Below, in pieces: positions 5,402 to 14,819 of a stretch of 64,000 nucleotides of DNA. This DNA comes from Thermoleophilia bacterium (GTDB lineage Bacteria > Actinomycetota > Thermoleophilia > Miltoncostaeales > Miltoncostaeaceae), in NCBI GenBank assembly GCA_020848615.1, contig JADLHW010000035.1, positions 1-64,000 on the forward strand, read 5' to 3'. The position numbers and the translations under genes were made by a program. A model generated the notes under the pieces. The model did no database searches and was not told the DNA's origin. It saw only the letters and a program-made list of their open reading frames with translations. Every line of letters starts with the position of its first letter. Positions within the stretch are counted from its first letter, which is position 1.

Positions 5402-8085
5402 CAGGGGCCCGCGGCGGAGGACGACGGCCCCCGCAGCCGCAGGCGGATGAACTTCTCGGCCCCCACGATCAGGGCGATCGCCACACCGGTGGCGAGGATC
5501 CGCAACCAGGACTCCACCGACAGGGCCTCGGTGCGGAACAGGGCCTGCATGAACGGGGCGTAGGTGAACAGCGCCTGCAGGATCGCCGTGACCGCCAGTC
5601 CCGTCAGGAGCCACCGGTTCGAGAACGCGCCGACCGACAGGAACGACCGGTCCAGGGACCGACAGTTGAGGAGGTAGGCGGCCTCACCCACCACGAACAC
5701 GTTCACGGCGACGGTCCGCGCCTCGTCGACACCGGCGCCCAGGTGCCGCTCCAGCTCGAACAGGCCGAACGCGCCGGCCAGCAGCAGCAGCGACACCAGG
5801 GCCATCCGCCCGATGAGCGTCGCGCCCAGCAGCGGCGCCGCCGGGTCGCGCGGCGGGCGGGCCATCGCGTCGCGCTCCAGCCGCTCGAACGCGAGCATGA
5901 GCCCCAGCGCGACCGCGGTGGTCATGTTGATCCACAGGATCTGCGTCGGGAGGATCGGCAGCGTCGCGCCCGCGACGATCGCGACGAGGATCACCAGGCC
6001 CTCACCGATGTTCGTCGGCAGGGTCCACACGATGAACTTCGTGATGTTGTCGAAGACCCGCCGCCCCTCCTCCACCGCCCCGGCGATCGTCGCGAAGTTG
6101 TCGTCGGCCAGCACGACGTCCGCCGCCTCCTTGGCGACCTCCGTGCCGTCCCGGCCCATCGCGATGCCCAGGTCGGCCTGCCGCAGCGCCGGCGCGTCGT
6201 TCACGCCGTCCCCGGTCATCGCGACGACCTGCCCCTGCGCCTGCAGGCCCTCCACCAGCCGCAGCTTCTGCTCCGGCGACACCCGGGCGAACACGTCGGT
6301 GGTGCCCACGATGTGCGGCAGCTCGTCCGCACCGGCCTCCGCCAGGGCGGCACCCGAGAGCGCCGCCGGCTCCCTCCCGCCGGTGAGGCCCACACGCCGC
6401 GCGATGGCCCGGGCCGTCTCCAGCTGGTCGCCGGTCACCATCTTCACGGTGATCCCCGCGGCCCGGCACTCGGCGACGGCCCGCACCGCCTCCTCCCGCG
6501 GCGGGTCGAGCATCCCCTGCAGCCCCAGCAGGACCAGCCCCGACACGGCGTCCTCGCTGAGGGAGGCGGCGTCCGGGACGTCGCGCTCGGCGAACGCCAG
6601 CACCCGCAGCCCGTCGGCCGCCAGCGCCGACGCCGCCTCGAGCACCGCGTCCCGGTCGATCGGCACGATCCCGTCGCGGCCCGCCATGTGCGTGCAGCGC
6701 TCCATGATGCGCCCCACCGCGCCCTTCGCGTGCACCGTCACCCCGGACGCGGAGCGGTCGAGCGTCGCCATCCATCGCCGCTCCGAGGTGAACGGGACGA
6801 CGTCCAGGCGCTCGTTCGCGGCCCGGATCGCATCCGGCGCGAGGCCCGCCCGCGACGCCGCCGCGAGCAGGGCGCCCTCGGTGGGATCCCCCACCACCCC
6901 CCACACGCCGTCCACCTCCCGGCGGCGGGCGTCGTTGCACAGCACCCCGGCGGTGAGGCACCGCTCCAGCACCGGCGAGGGGCCCTCCACCGGGTCCCCG
7001 CCGACCAGCACGGCACCGTCCGGGCCGTACCCGTCGCCGGTCACCTCGTGGTGGGTCCCCGCACACCACACGGCGCGCACCACCATGCGGTTCTGGGTGA
7101 GCGTGCCGGTCTTGTCGGTGCAGATCACGGTGGTGCTGCCCAGCGTCTCGGCCGCGGGCAGCCGGCGCACGATCGCCCGGCGGGACGCCATGCGGCTCAC
7201 CGCGATCGCCAGGGTGATCGTCACCGCCGCCGGCAGGCCCTCGGGGATCGCCCCGACCGCCAGCGCCACGGCCGCGGTGAACATGTCGGCCGCGGGCTCC
7301 CCGCGTGCCAGCCCCAGCACGAACGTGAGCGCTGCGAGCACCAGGATCACGATGGTCAGTAGCCGGCCGAACTCCGCGATGCGCCGTGTGAGGGGCGTGT
7401 CGAGCTCGGCGACCTCCTCCATGAGCCGGTGGATGCGGCCGAGCTCGGTGTCCGCACCCGTCGCCGTCACCACGCCGCGGGCGTGCCCGGTGGTGAGCAG
7501 CGTCCCGGCGTACGCCATGCTCGTGCGCTCGGCGATGACCGTCTCGGGCGGCACGGGATCGACGTCCTTGCCCACCGTCCCCGACTCCCCGGTGAGCATC
7601 GACTCGTCGGCCATCGGGTCCCGGGCCCACACGATGCGCAGGTCGGCGGGGACGCGGTCACCGGCCTCCAGCGCCACCAGGTCCCCGGGCGCCAGATCCT
7701 CGGAGTCCACGGTGTGGCGCCGCCCGTCGCGCACCACCACCGCCCGCGTGCGGGCGATCGACAGGAGCGCCTCCAGGGCCCGCTCCGCCCGTGACTCCTG
7801 GATGAAGCCGATCGCGGCGTTCACGACGACGACGCCCCCGATGACCGATGCGTCGACGTACTCGCCCAGGAGGGCACTGATGACCGCCGCGGCCAGCAGG
7901 ACGTGGATGAGGGGGTCGTGGAATTGCAGGACGAGGCGTCGCAGCGCGCCCGGCCGGCGCGGCGCGGGCAGCAGGTTGGGCCCGTGCTCGCGCAGCCGCC
8001 GCGCGGCCTCCTCCGCGGTGAGGCCGCGTTCGGGGTCGCCGTCGACCAGCGCGACGGCCTCCTCCACCCGCAGGTGATGGCTCAT
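5401..8085 (-). CDS. P2-type cation-transporting ATPase
   Basis: The 894-residue protein has every catalytic motif of a P-type pump: an N-terminal cation-ATPase domain, the actuator loop LTGES (165-168), transmembrane motif AIPEGLP (280-285), the phosphorylated aspartate D324 in DKTGT, and the hinge TGDGVNDAPAL. About ten membrane helices are visible, including a C-terminal set of six. The AIPEGLP motif and overall length fit the P2A/P2B-like bacterial group that exports Ca2+ or moves Mn2+/Na+ (CtpF/PacL relatives). Metal specificity cannot be read from sequence alone. It stands alone, convergent with the LCP gene. Confidence 0.9.
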   Translation of the reverse strand: MSHHLRVEEAVALVDGDPERGLTAEEAARRLREHGPNLLPAPRRPGALRRLVLQFHDPLIHVLLAAAVISALLGEYVDASVIGGVVVVNAAIGFIQESRAERALEALLSIARTRAVVVRDGRRHTVDSEDLAPGDLVALEAGDRVPADLRIVWARDPMADESMLTGESGTVGKDVDPVPPETVIAERTSMAYAGTLLTTGHARGVVTATGADTELGRIHRLMEEVAELDTPLTRRIAEFGRLLTIVILVLAALTFVLGLARGEPAADMFTAAVALAVGAIPEGLPAAVTITLAIAVSRMASRRAIVRRLPAAETLGSTTVICTDKTGTLTQNRMVVRAVWCAGTHHEVTGDGYGPDGAVLVGGDPVEGPSPVLERCLTAGVLCNDARRREVDGVWGVVGDPTEGALLAAASRAGLAPDAIRAANERLDVVPFTSERRWMATLDRSASGVTVHAKGAVGRIMERCTHMAGRDGIVPIDRDAVLEAASALAADGLRVLAFAERDVPDAASLSEDAVSGLVLLGLQGMLDPPREEAVRAVAECRAAGITVKMVTGDQLETARAIARRVGLTGGREPAALSGAALAEAGADELPHIVGTTDVFARVSPEQKLRLVEGLQAQGQVVAMTGDGVNDAPALRQADLGIAMGRDGTEVAKEAADVVLADDNFATIAGAVEEGRRVFDNITKFIVWTLPTNIGEGLVILVAIVAGATLPILPTQILWINMTTAVALGLMLAFERLERDAMARPPRDPAAPLLGATLIGRMALVSLLLLAGAFGLFELERHLGAGVDEARTVAVNVFVVGEAAYLLNCRSLDRSFLSVGAFSNRWLLTGLAVTAILQALFTYAPFMQALFRTEALSVESWLRILATGVAIALIVGAEKFIRLRLRGPSSSAAGP

Positions 8086-8122
8086 GCCCGGGCGACCGTC
8101 CCGCGGCGCGCCACCGGCCGGG

Positions 8123-8260
8123 TCACGCCGCCGCGTCCGGCACGTCGCGGCCGGGGCCCCGCGTCACGCCGGCCGGGGGCCAAACCACGGGGACCGGCTC
8201 GCGGGCGCCGGACGCGAGGTCCACCACGTCACGCACCCTCCTGGCTCCGAGCGCCTCCAT
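8123..8260 (-). CDS. Possible small protein upstream of the ATPase
   Basis: A 45-codon frame from ATG at 8260 has G or C in nearly every third codon position, like real genes here, and would encode MEALGARRVRDVVDLASG followed by a proline-rich tail. There is no convincing ribosome site and no recognised family. It occupies half of the 262-bp gap before the ATPase start, in the same direction. It may be a chance frame in G+C-rich DNA. Confidence 0.25.
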   Translation of the reverse strand: MEALGARRVRDVVDLASGAREPVPVVWPPAGVTRGPGRDVPDAAA

Positions 8261-8347
8261 CCGGCCAGCCTACGTCCCGTGGCACGCCCCGGCGAGTCCC
8301 GCGGTCCGGGTGCCGGAACGTGCCGCGCCCCCGGAGGCACGGGCCGC

Positions 8348-9523
8348 TCAGGGTCCGATGAGCCCCCGGTAGGCCGACACCAGCGCCTCGGCGGAGTGCT
8401 CCCACGACAGGCCGGTGCGGATGCGCTCGCGGCCCGCGGCGCCCATGCGGTCCCGTTCGGCGGGATCGTCCATCAACGCGGCCACCAGCCGCGCGAAATC
8501 CGCCTCGTCGCGGGCGTACACCGCGGCATCCCCCGCCGAGACGCGGGTCTCGGGCAGATCGAACGACACCATCGGACGCCCCATCATCATGTACTCCATG
8601 ACCTTGGTCATCGTGGAGACGTCGTTGAGGGGGCTCGGCGGGTCGGGCGCCAGGCAGACGTCGGCGCTCGCGATGTGCCGCACCAGGTCGGCGTCCGGCA
8701 CCCGGCCGGTGAACGACACCATGCCGTCGAGCCCCAGCCGGGAGGCCAGTCGCATGGCGTCCTCCCGGGATTCGCCGTCGCCCACGAACACCGCCCGCCA
8801 GTCGTCGCGGCCGAGCTCGTCGCCCAGGATCGCCAGCGCGCGCACCGCGACGTCGACGCCGTCCTGCGGGCCCATCACCCCCACGTAGACCAGGAGGTGC
8901 GGTGCGCCGGCCCGCAGCGCGGGGTCGGGATCGGTGGGCGGGAACCGGTCGGCCGCCGGCCCGGTCCGCACCACCACGACCTGCTCGGGGCGTCGCCGGC
9001 CGCGCCCCAGCGCCACCGCCCGGTAGCTCTCGTTCGTCGCGATCACCATGTCCGCCAGGGCGTACGTGATCCGCTCGGCCAGCAGCAGCACCCGGTACAT
9101 CGCCCCGTCGCCGCCGCCGAACCGGCTGCGGTACAGCTCCGGGGCGAGGTCGTGGTGATCGAAGACCAGCCGGGCGCCGCGCAGCCGGTGCGGGATGCCG
9201 GCGACGAACAGCAGGTCCGGCGGGTTCGTCATGTGCACCGCGTCGAACCGTCCGAGGCCCAGCGACAGGCGCAGCATGTGGAACAGGGCCAGGCCGTACT
9301 CCCCCACGAACCCGAGCTTCCCCCCGCCGGACTCCCGGATCGGGAAGCGCCGGATCCGGACGCCCTGCAGCACGACCTCCGGCTCCCGGTCCCGCCGGGT
9401 CCCCCGCGGGCAGATGACGGTGACCTCGTGGCCGGCCCCGGTCAACGCCAGGGCCTCCTGCCAGACGCGCCGGTCGAACGGCACCGAGAGGTTCTCGGAG
9501 AGGATCAGCACGCGCCCGGGCAT
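8348..9523 (-). CDS. GT4-family glycosyltransferase
   Basis: The 391-residue protein begins MPGRVLILSENLSVPFDRRV, the glycine- and valine-rich opening of a GT-B enzyme. The C-terminal nucleotide-sugar domain shows LLVYVGVMGPQDGVDVAVRA, SFTGRVPDADLVRHIASADV and, in place of the usual EPFG loop, TMTKVMEYMMMGRPMVSFD, seen in GT4 enzymes of exopolysaccharide clusters. The ATG at 9523 has a GGAG site; longer in-frame extensions run into the divergent promoter region. It is expected to add a sugar to the lipid-linked repeat unit on the inner membrane face. It is divergently paired with the AlgD-like dehydrogenase. Confidence 0.87.
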   Translation of the reverse strand: MPGRVLILSENLSVPFDRRVWQEALALTGAGHEVTVICPRGTRRDREPEVVLQGVRIRRFPIRESGGGKLGFVGEYGLALFHMLRLSLGLGRFDAVHMTNPPDLLFVAGIPHRLRGARLVFDHHDLAPELYRSRFGGGDGAMYRVLLLAERITYALADMVIATNESYRAVALGRGRRRPEQVVVVRTGPAADRFPPTDPDPALRAGAPHLLVYVGVMGPQDGVDVAVRALAILGDELGRDDWRAVFVGDGESREDAMRLASRLGLDGMVSFTGRVPDADLVRHIASADVCLAPDPPSPLNDVSTMTKVMEYMMMGRPMVSFDLPETRVSAGDAAVYARDEADFARLVAALMDDPAERDRMGAAGRERIRTGLSWEHSAEALVSAYRGLIGP

Positions 9524-9555
9524 CGGGTCAGTCTCCGCAGGGGACGGCCCCTCGC

Positions 9556-9612
9556 GCAACACCCGATCGCGGTGTTGTTGCCGCCCGGTCCCCCGGCCTA
9601 GGCTTGGTGTTG
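9556..9612. promoter_or_regulatory. Inverted and repeated GGTGTTG sites in the divergent promoter region
   Basis: CAACACC (9556-9562) and GGTGTTG (9570-9576) form a perfect 7-bp inverted repeat with a 7-base spacer, and a third GGTGTTG lies at 9606-9612. They flank and overlap the promoter of the dehydrogenase gene and sit upstream of the divergent glycosyltransferase, so they could bind a regulator of the exopolysaccharide locus. No regulator is identified. Confidence 0.35.
9574..9603 (+). promoter_or_regulatory. Candidate promoter of the AlgD-like dehydrogenase
   Basis: TTGTTG (9574-9579) and TAGGCT (9598-9603) are 18 bases apart. The -10 element ends 41 bases before ATG 9645, leaving a leader of about 35 bases. 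Confidence 0.4.
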
Positions 9613-9644
9613 CCCCAGCCGCCCCCATCCAGGGGAACGTGCCC

Positions 9645-10958
9645 ATGAGAATCGCCATCTTCGGCCTCGGGTATGTCGGGACCGTATCCGCCGCGTGCCT
9701 CGCGCAGCTCGGTCACGAGGTCTCCGGAGTCGACGTCAACTCCGACAAGGCCGCCGACGTCGCCGCGGGGCGGAGTCCCATCGCCGAGGACGGCGTGGCG
9801 GAGCTGCTGGGGGCCGCGGTCGCCGCCGGCCGGCTGCGCGCCACGACCTCCGCGGCGCAGGCCGCGGCATGGGCCGACGCGTCGCTGGTGTGCGTCGGCA
9901 CCCCCAGCCGGGCCAACGGCGGCCTCGACACCTCGTACGTCGAACGCGTCGTGGAGGAGATCGGGGCGGCCCTCCCGCCCGGGGCCCGTCACACCGTCAT
10001 CATCCGCAGCACGCTGCTGCCCGGCACCACCCTGGGAGTGCTGCGCCCCATCCTGGAGCGCAGCGCGGGACGTCCTGTGGGCGGGGACCTCGGGCTGGCC
10101 TACAACCCGGAGTTCCTGCGCGAGGGCAGCGCGGTCCGCGACTTCACGGATCCGCCGTACACCGTCGTGGGCGGTGTGGACGCGGCGAGCGAGGAGGTCG
10201 CGGCGGCCCTGTACGACGGTCTCGGCGCGCCGGTCCACCGCGTGGCGATCGCCGAGGCCGAGGCCGTGAAGTACGCGGCCAACGCCTTCCACGCGCTGAA
10301 GGTGACGTTCGCGAACGAGATCGGGCACCTGTGCAAGGCCATCGGCGTGGACGGGCACACCGTGATGGACATCCTCATCCGGGACACGAAGCTGAACGTG
10401 TCGCCGGCGTACCTGCGGCCCGGCTTCGCGTTCGGCGGCTCGTGCCTGCCCAAGGACCTCCGCGCCCTCCTGCACGCCGCCCGCCGCGCCGACGTCGACC
10501 TGCCCATGCTCGAGGGCGTCCTGCCGAGCAACCGGCGGCAGGTCAAGGCCGCCGTGGACCTGGTGCTCGCCCAGGGCACCCGCTCGGTGGCGATGCTCGG
10601 CCTGAGCTTCAAGGCGGGCACCGACGACCTGCGCGAGAGCCCCGTCGTGGAGCTCGCCGAGACGCTCATCGGCAAGGGCTGCCGCCTGCGCATCTACGAC
10701 GACAACGTGAACTGGGCGCGGCTCGTCGGCGCGAACCGCCGGTACATCGAGGCGACGATCCCCCACCTCGCCGAGCTGATGGTCACGAGCGTCGAAGCGG
10801 CGATCGACGGCGCCGAGGTGATCGTGGTGGGCAACGCCAGCCCGGAGTTCGACGGCGTGCTGGCGTCCGCGGACGGCCGGACCGTGATCGACCTCGTCCG
10901 CCTCCCCGGCTCGGTCCCCGGCGACGGGAACGGGCACTACCACGGGATCTGCTGGTGA
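9645..10958 (+). CDS. Nucleotide-sugar 6-dehydrogenase, AlgD-like (probable GDP-mannose 6-dehydrogenase)
   Basis: The 437-residue enzyme has the N-terminal NAD-binding motif FGLGYVG (residues 5-11), the central domain with NPEFLREG and KVTFANEIGHLCKA, and the catalytic cysteine C267 in FGGSCLPKD. The C-terminal domain has GLSFKAGTDDLRESPVVELAE and the protein ends in GICW. These features, especially the tail, resemble AlgD, which oxidises GDP-mannose to GDP-mannuronate, more than UDP-glucose dehydrogenases. It would supply the uronic acid for the polymer built by this locus. Substrate assignment is by resemblance and needs testing. Confidence 0.85.
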   Translation: MRIAIFGLGYVGTVSAACLAQLGHEVSGVDVNSDKAADVAAGRSPIAEDGVAELLGAAVAAGRLRATTSAAQAAAWADASLVCVGTPSRANGGLDTSYVERVVEEIGAALPPGARHTVIIRSTLLPGTTLGVLRPILERSAGRPVGGDLGLAYNPEFLREGSAVRDFTDPPYTVVGGVDAASEEVAAALYDGLGAPVHRVAIAEAEAVKYAANAFHALKVTFANEIGHLCKAIGVDGHTVMDILIRDTKLNVSPAYLRPGFAFGGSCLPKDLRALLHAARRADVDLPMLEGVLPSNRRQVKAAVDLVLAQGTRSVAMLGLSFKAGTDDLRESPVVELAETLIGKGCRLRIYDDNVNWARLVGANRRYIEATIPHLAELMVTSVEAAIDGAEVIVVGNASPEFDGVLASADGRTVIDLVRLPGSVPGDGNGHYHGICW

Positions 10959-10970
10959 GCTCCCCGCCGG

Positions 10971-12548
10971 TCAGCGGCGCCGCGCCGCCGCGATCCGGGG
11001 GCCCAGCCGGTCCCGCGCCTCGGATGCGGCACGCCGGGCCACCGCGAGCGGCCGGGGCCGCAACACCCGGGCGGGCGGCGCCGGCGAGCGGCGCACCAGG
11101 TGGACCACGACCGGCCCCCGCCCCGCCGGCAGCGCCGTCCCCGCGTCACCGCGCACCGTGCCGCCCGGCCACGTGACCACCACCTCCTCGCCGGACGGAT
11201 CACCCGCCATCACGGTGAGCGCACGCACGCCGTCGGGCACCTCCAGGCGTACGCGGCGGGACCCCGGATGGACCACCAGGACATCCCCCGAGCGCCGGCA
11301 GCGGACGTTCGTCGCGGCGATCTCGCCCAGCGGCATCCACCGCGCGTCCCCGAGGCGCGCCACCAGCGCGGCGGCCTCCCGCAGGGGCATCAGGTCCGGG
11401 ACGGTGTCGTAGTGGTGCCCGTAGAGGACCACCGGGTGCCCCAGGTAGGCGTGCATCGCGACCCGGGCGGCGATCCCCTCGACGCCCGCCGCGTCGCTGC
11501 CGTCGTCACGGGACGGCAGCTTGATGCGCGGGATCACCGGCAGCCCGCCGTCGGCCCAGTCGGCGATCCCCCAGCCGGCCACCCGCGGGTCGGCCGACAG
11601 CGGGCGGTCGTCGACCTGGCAGAGGGCGTCGAAGCCGCATGCCGCCAGCGCCGCCCGCACGTCCGGGCCGCAGGCGTGGTGCGGCGGGGCCATCACGCGG
11701 GACACCCGCAGCCCGGTGCGCCGCTCGAACCGGGCGACCCGGTGCAGGGCGGTGGCGAGCATGGCGCGGGCCTCCGCGGCGTCCGCCGGCCGGTCGAGCT
11801 CACGGGCCAGGTGGTCGTTCCCGTGCACCAGCAGCGACAGGCTCCCGGCGTTCGCACGGAACACCTCCACCGCGCGCCGGCCGGCGTGCAGGGCGTCCAG
11901 CGGGACCATCGCCATCGCCGCGTGGTACCCGTGGGCGCGGGCGTCGGCCGCGAGGGCCGCATAGTCGATCCAGCCGTACCGCGCGGCGTGGAGGTTCGGG
12001 TCGTCGAACAGGAACGCCGCGCGCAGCGGCGGGTCGGGGGGGCACCGGTCCGCGCACGCGTCCCTCAGGACGTGGATGAACGGCAGGGCGTCGGCCCCCC
12101 GGCCGTCCACCAGCCACTCGCCGATGCCCGTGCCCGGCGGGAGCTCCGGAGGGGGACGATCGACCACGTGCGCCCCGCCGTCCGCGACCCAGGCGGGCCG
12201 CCCGTCCCGGGTCGCCAGGACCTCACCGCGGGCGTCGCGGACCCCCGCGGCGCCCGGCGTCCCGCCGGGCAGCCGGCAGCCCCGCAGGGACGGGTGCACG
12301 AGCCCGTTCCCGGTGAGCACCGGCCCACCGGGCCCGCGGTCCCCACCGGGGGCGACGGCGACGGTCACCGGGGCGCCGGACGGCGGTGCGCCGCCGGGCT
12401 CCAGCCGGATCGCGACGTCCGCCGCACCGCCGTCCTCCGCCGGCACCACCGTGACCGGGAGCACGTGCTCGAGGGCGTCCCACAGCCGTGCGCCCCCGAC
12501 GCGTGCGCGGGCCGGCCCGACGGCGACCACCAGCCGATCCGCCGCCAC
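10971..12548 (-). CDS. Polysaccharide-deacetylase-fold protein of unknown specificity
   Basis: This 525-residue protein starts at a GTG 12 bases behind the lyase-like gene and so forms an operon with it. The central part (about 175-400) contains FLFDDPNLHAARYGWIDYAAL, LLVHGNDH, MAPPHHACG and VVLYGHHYD, metal-ligand-like aspartates and histidines in the order found in NodB-type barrels, though the standard TFDDG motif is absent. The C-terminus looks like a beta-sandwich module. No signal peptide is seen. A role in carbohydrate trimming or modification is inferred from fold and neighbours. Confidence 0.55.
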   Translation of the reverse strand: MAADRLVVAVGPARARVGGARLWDALEHVLPVTVVPAEDGGAADVAIRLEPGGAPPSGAPVTVAVAPGGDRGPGGPVLTGNGLVHPSLRGCRLPGGTPGAAGVRDARGEVLATRDGRPAWVADGGAHVVDRPPPELPPGTGIGEWLVDGRGADALPFIHVLRDACADRCPPDPPLRAAFLFDDPNLHAARYGWIDYAALAADARAHGYHAAMAMVPLDALHAGRRAVEVFRANAGSLSLLVHGNDHLARELDRPADAAEARAMLATALHRVARFERRTGLRVSRVMAPPHHACGPDVRAALAACGFDALCQVDDRPLSADPRVAGWGIADWADGGLPVIPRIKLPSRDDGSDAAGVEGIAARVAMHAYLGHPVVLYGHHYDTVPDLMPLREAAALVARLGDARWMPLGEIAATNVRCRRSGDVLVVHPGSRRVRLEVPDGVRALTVMAGDPSGEEVVVTWPGGTVRGDAGTALPAGRGPVVVHLVRRSPAPPARVLRPRPLAVARRAASEARDRLGPRIAAARRR

Positions 12549-12560
12549 CCGCCCCGCCCC

Positions 12561-13346
12561 TCAGCGGCCCGGAGCCAGGGACAGGGGCAGCGGCGTGGGG
12601 ATCGCGTCGGGACCGGCGATGGCGACGTCGTCCAGGAGGACGGTGGCCGCCGACGGCACGATGCGGTCCGTGTAGTTGTTCACGCTCCACTGCCTGGCCT
12701 CGCGCTGCAGGGACGGGTAGGCCGTCCGGACCCCCGTCACGCTGATCACGCGCCTGCCGTCCTGCACGACGGTGACGCTGCCGGTGTGCCCCGCCGACCA
12801 CCGGTACCGGACCTGCACGTGGAACCACCGGCCCGCCGGGACGTCGATGGGCGAGGTGCCACGGTTGCGGGACGCGATGGCGTCCCACAGGTAGAGCCGC
12901 ATCAGGCCCGGCCGGCGCCCCTGCCCGATGTTCAGCACGAAGGCCGGGTCGTTCCGGGCGCCGGAGATCTTGGTCTTCCACTGCATCACGTTCCACCAGC
13001 GCATCCCGCGGTACGCGCGCGGGATGCGGTACGCGGCGCTGTACCAGGCGTCGACGGGCAACGGGGACCCGTTCGCGATGCGCCACCGGAACAGGCGGGC
13101 CGCCTGCGCCGGCCGGGTGCCGTCCGCGCCGCGGATCGCCAGCCGGAAGGCGTGCCGGCCGGAGTGCGCCCCGCCCGAGGTCACCGTCACGCTGCCGGAG
13201 CCGCTGTTCACGACCCCTCCCCCGTCCCGCCACTGACGCAGGTCGCCGGTCTCGGCGTCGGCGCTCCACAGCACGGCGGCGGCGGCGCCCGGGACGGCGG
13301 CCCCCAGCACGCAGGCGGCCAGCGCCGGCGCCGCCGCCCGCCACAC
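12561..13346 (-). CDS. Secreted polysaccharide lyase-like protein (heparin lyase I-like jelly roll)
   Basis: The GTG at 13346 gives a 261-residue protein with a clear signal peptide (AAAPALAACVLGAAVPGAAA). The mature part has SADAETGDLRQWRDGGG, WYSAAYRIPRAYRG, WNVMQWKTK, GRWFHVQVRYRWSAG and VLLDDVAIAGPD, the pattern of beta-jelly-roll polysaccharide lyases found beside exopolysaccharide genes. It may cut or trim the polymer during export or release. The frame is open far upstream, but that DNA encodes the flippase on the other strand, which fixes the start near 13346. Confidence 0.65.
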   Translation of the reverse strand: MWRAAAPALAACVLGAAVPGAAAAVLWSADAETGDLRQWRDGGGVVNSGSGSVTVTSGGAHSGRHAFRLAIRGADGTRPAQAARLFRWRIANGSPLPVDAWYSAAYRIPRAYRGMRWWNVMQWKTKISGARNDPAFVLNIGQGRRPGLMRLYLWDAIASRNRGTSPIDVPAGRWFHVQVRYRWSAGHTGSVTVVQDGRRVISVTGVRTAYPSLQREARQWSVNNYTDRIVPSAATVLLDDVAIAGPDAIPTPLPLSLAPGR

Positions 13347-13367
13347 CCCGCCGGGGCGGGCTGAGCG

Positions 13368-14819
13368 GTGGGCGAGGCGCGGGCCGTCTTCCGCAACGCC
13401 GGCGCCCTGGCGGCGGCGCAGATGATCGAGCGGATCTCCGGCATCACGCTCACGTTCGTGCTCGCCCGGGCGCTGGGCGCGGAGGGACTGGGGATCTACA
13501 GCGGCGCCCTCGCGGTGTACGCGTTCATCGCGATCGGCGGCCAGCTCGGCGCCACCACCTTCGTGGTCCGCGAGATCAGCCGGGACCTCACGCGAACCAG
13601 CACCTACGTGGTGCACTTCGGGGTGGTGGTGGCATGCGCTTCCGCCACCCTCGCAGTCGCGGTGATCGCGCTGATCCCCGTGCTGGGCTTCTCCTCCACC
13701 CTCGCGGCCGCCGTGACGCTGGTCCTCGCCGCGGTGGTGCCGGGCACCCTCAACGTGATCTTCGAGGGCGTCTTCATCGCGCATCAGCGCACCCATATAC
13801 AGACGATCCTTACCCTCGTCGCCCAGGTCGTCAACGTGGGCGCGAGCGTCGCGCTGCTGGCGAGCGGGCACGGGGTCGTCGCCGTGCTCGCGGTCTTCGT
13901 CGCCGTCCAGTACCTCCTGGCCGCGTCCTACCTCACGGCCATCGCGACGCGGATCGCGCCGATCCGGGGGCCCTTCCGCCCGTCGGTCGCCCGCAGGCTC
14001 ATCGGGGAGAGCCGGGCCTTCATCGGGTCGTCGGTGCTCGGCGCGCTGTTCTCCCGCCCGGAGGTGCTGCTGCTCACCGTCATCACCTCCGAGGCGCAGG
14101 TCGGGTACTTCGCCGCGGCGCTGAAGATCGTGGACGTCTGGTACTTCATCCCCACCACATTCGCGATGAACGTGTACCCCCTGCTCGCGCGGTCCCACCG
14201 GGCCGGCCGGGAGCGGCTCCAGGAGATCCAGGACAAGAGCCTCCGGTTCCTGCTCGCCTTCGCCCTGCCGGTGTCGGGCGCCACCCTCGTACTGGCCGGG
14301 CCGCTCATCGACCTGGCCTACGGCGACGACCTGGCGCCCGCGGTCACCCCGCTGCGCATCCTGGCGGCGAACGTGTGCCTCTCCGCGCTGTTCGAGCTGC
14401 TGTGGCGGGTGCTGTCCGCCCGGGACGAACAGGGGGCCGTGCTGCGCGTCCAGGCCGTCACGACGTTCACGCGGCTGGGCGGCGGCGTCGCGCTCATCGG
14501 GTGGTTCACGGCCGTCGGCGCGGCGGTCAACATGGCCGTGAACATGGTGCTCCACATCGCGCTGCTCATCCGCGCGGTGCGGCGCGACGGGACCCGCTTC
14601 CGCCTGCCGCAGCTGGCGCTGCGTCCCGGGATCGCGGCCCTCGGCAGCTCCGCGGTCGCCGCGGCGCTGCTCGGTCCCGCGGGGTTCGTGGTCGCCACCG
14701 CCGCGGCGACGGCCGCCTACGCCGTGCTCGCGCTGGCCCTGGGCGCCGTGTCCCCCGCCGACATCCGGCTGCTGCGCCGCGACCGCACCACCGAACCCGC
14801 GACCCCGGAGGCGACATGA
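13368..14819 (+). CDS. Wzx-like polysaccharide flippase
   Basis: A 483-residue, very hydrophobic protein with about 12-14 membrane helices of the MOP/PST superfamily. It opens with FRNAGALAAAQMIERISGI and has LGAEGLGIYSGALAVYAFIA, the usual helix 1-2 motif, and SSVLGALFSRPEVLLL in the middle. It should turn lipid-linked repeat units across the membrane. It starts at GTG 13368, divergent from the lyase-like gene with only 21 bases between starts, so the two promoters must overlap. It is coupled to the next gene by an ATGA overlap. Confidence 0.88.
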   Translation: MGEARAVFRNAGALAAAQMIERISGITLTFVLARALGAEGLGIYSGALAVYAFIAIGGQLGATTFVVREISRDLTRTSTYVVHFGVVVACASATLAVAVIALIPVLGFSSTLAAAVTLVLAAVVPGTLNVIFEGVFIAHQRTHIQTILTLVAQVVNVGASVALLASGHGVVAVLAVFVAVQYLLAASYLTAIATRIAPIRGPFRPSVARRLIGESRAFIGSSVLGALFSRPEVLLLTVITSEAQVGYFAAALKIVDVWYFIPTTFAMNVYPLLARSHRAGRERLQEIQDKSLRFLLAFALPVSGATLVLAGPLIDLAYGDDLAPAVTPLRILAANVCLSALFELLWRVLSARDEQGAVLRVQAVTTFTRLGGGVALIGWFTAVGAAVNMAVNMVLHIALLIRAVRRDGTRFRLPQLALRPGIAALGSSAVAAALLGPAGFVVATAAATAAYAVLALALGAVSPADIRLLRRDRTTEPATPEAT

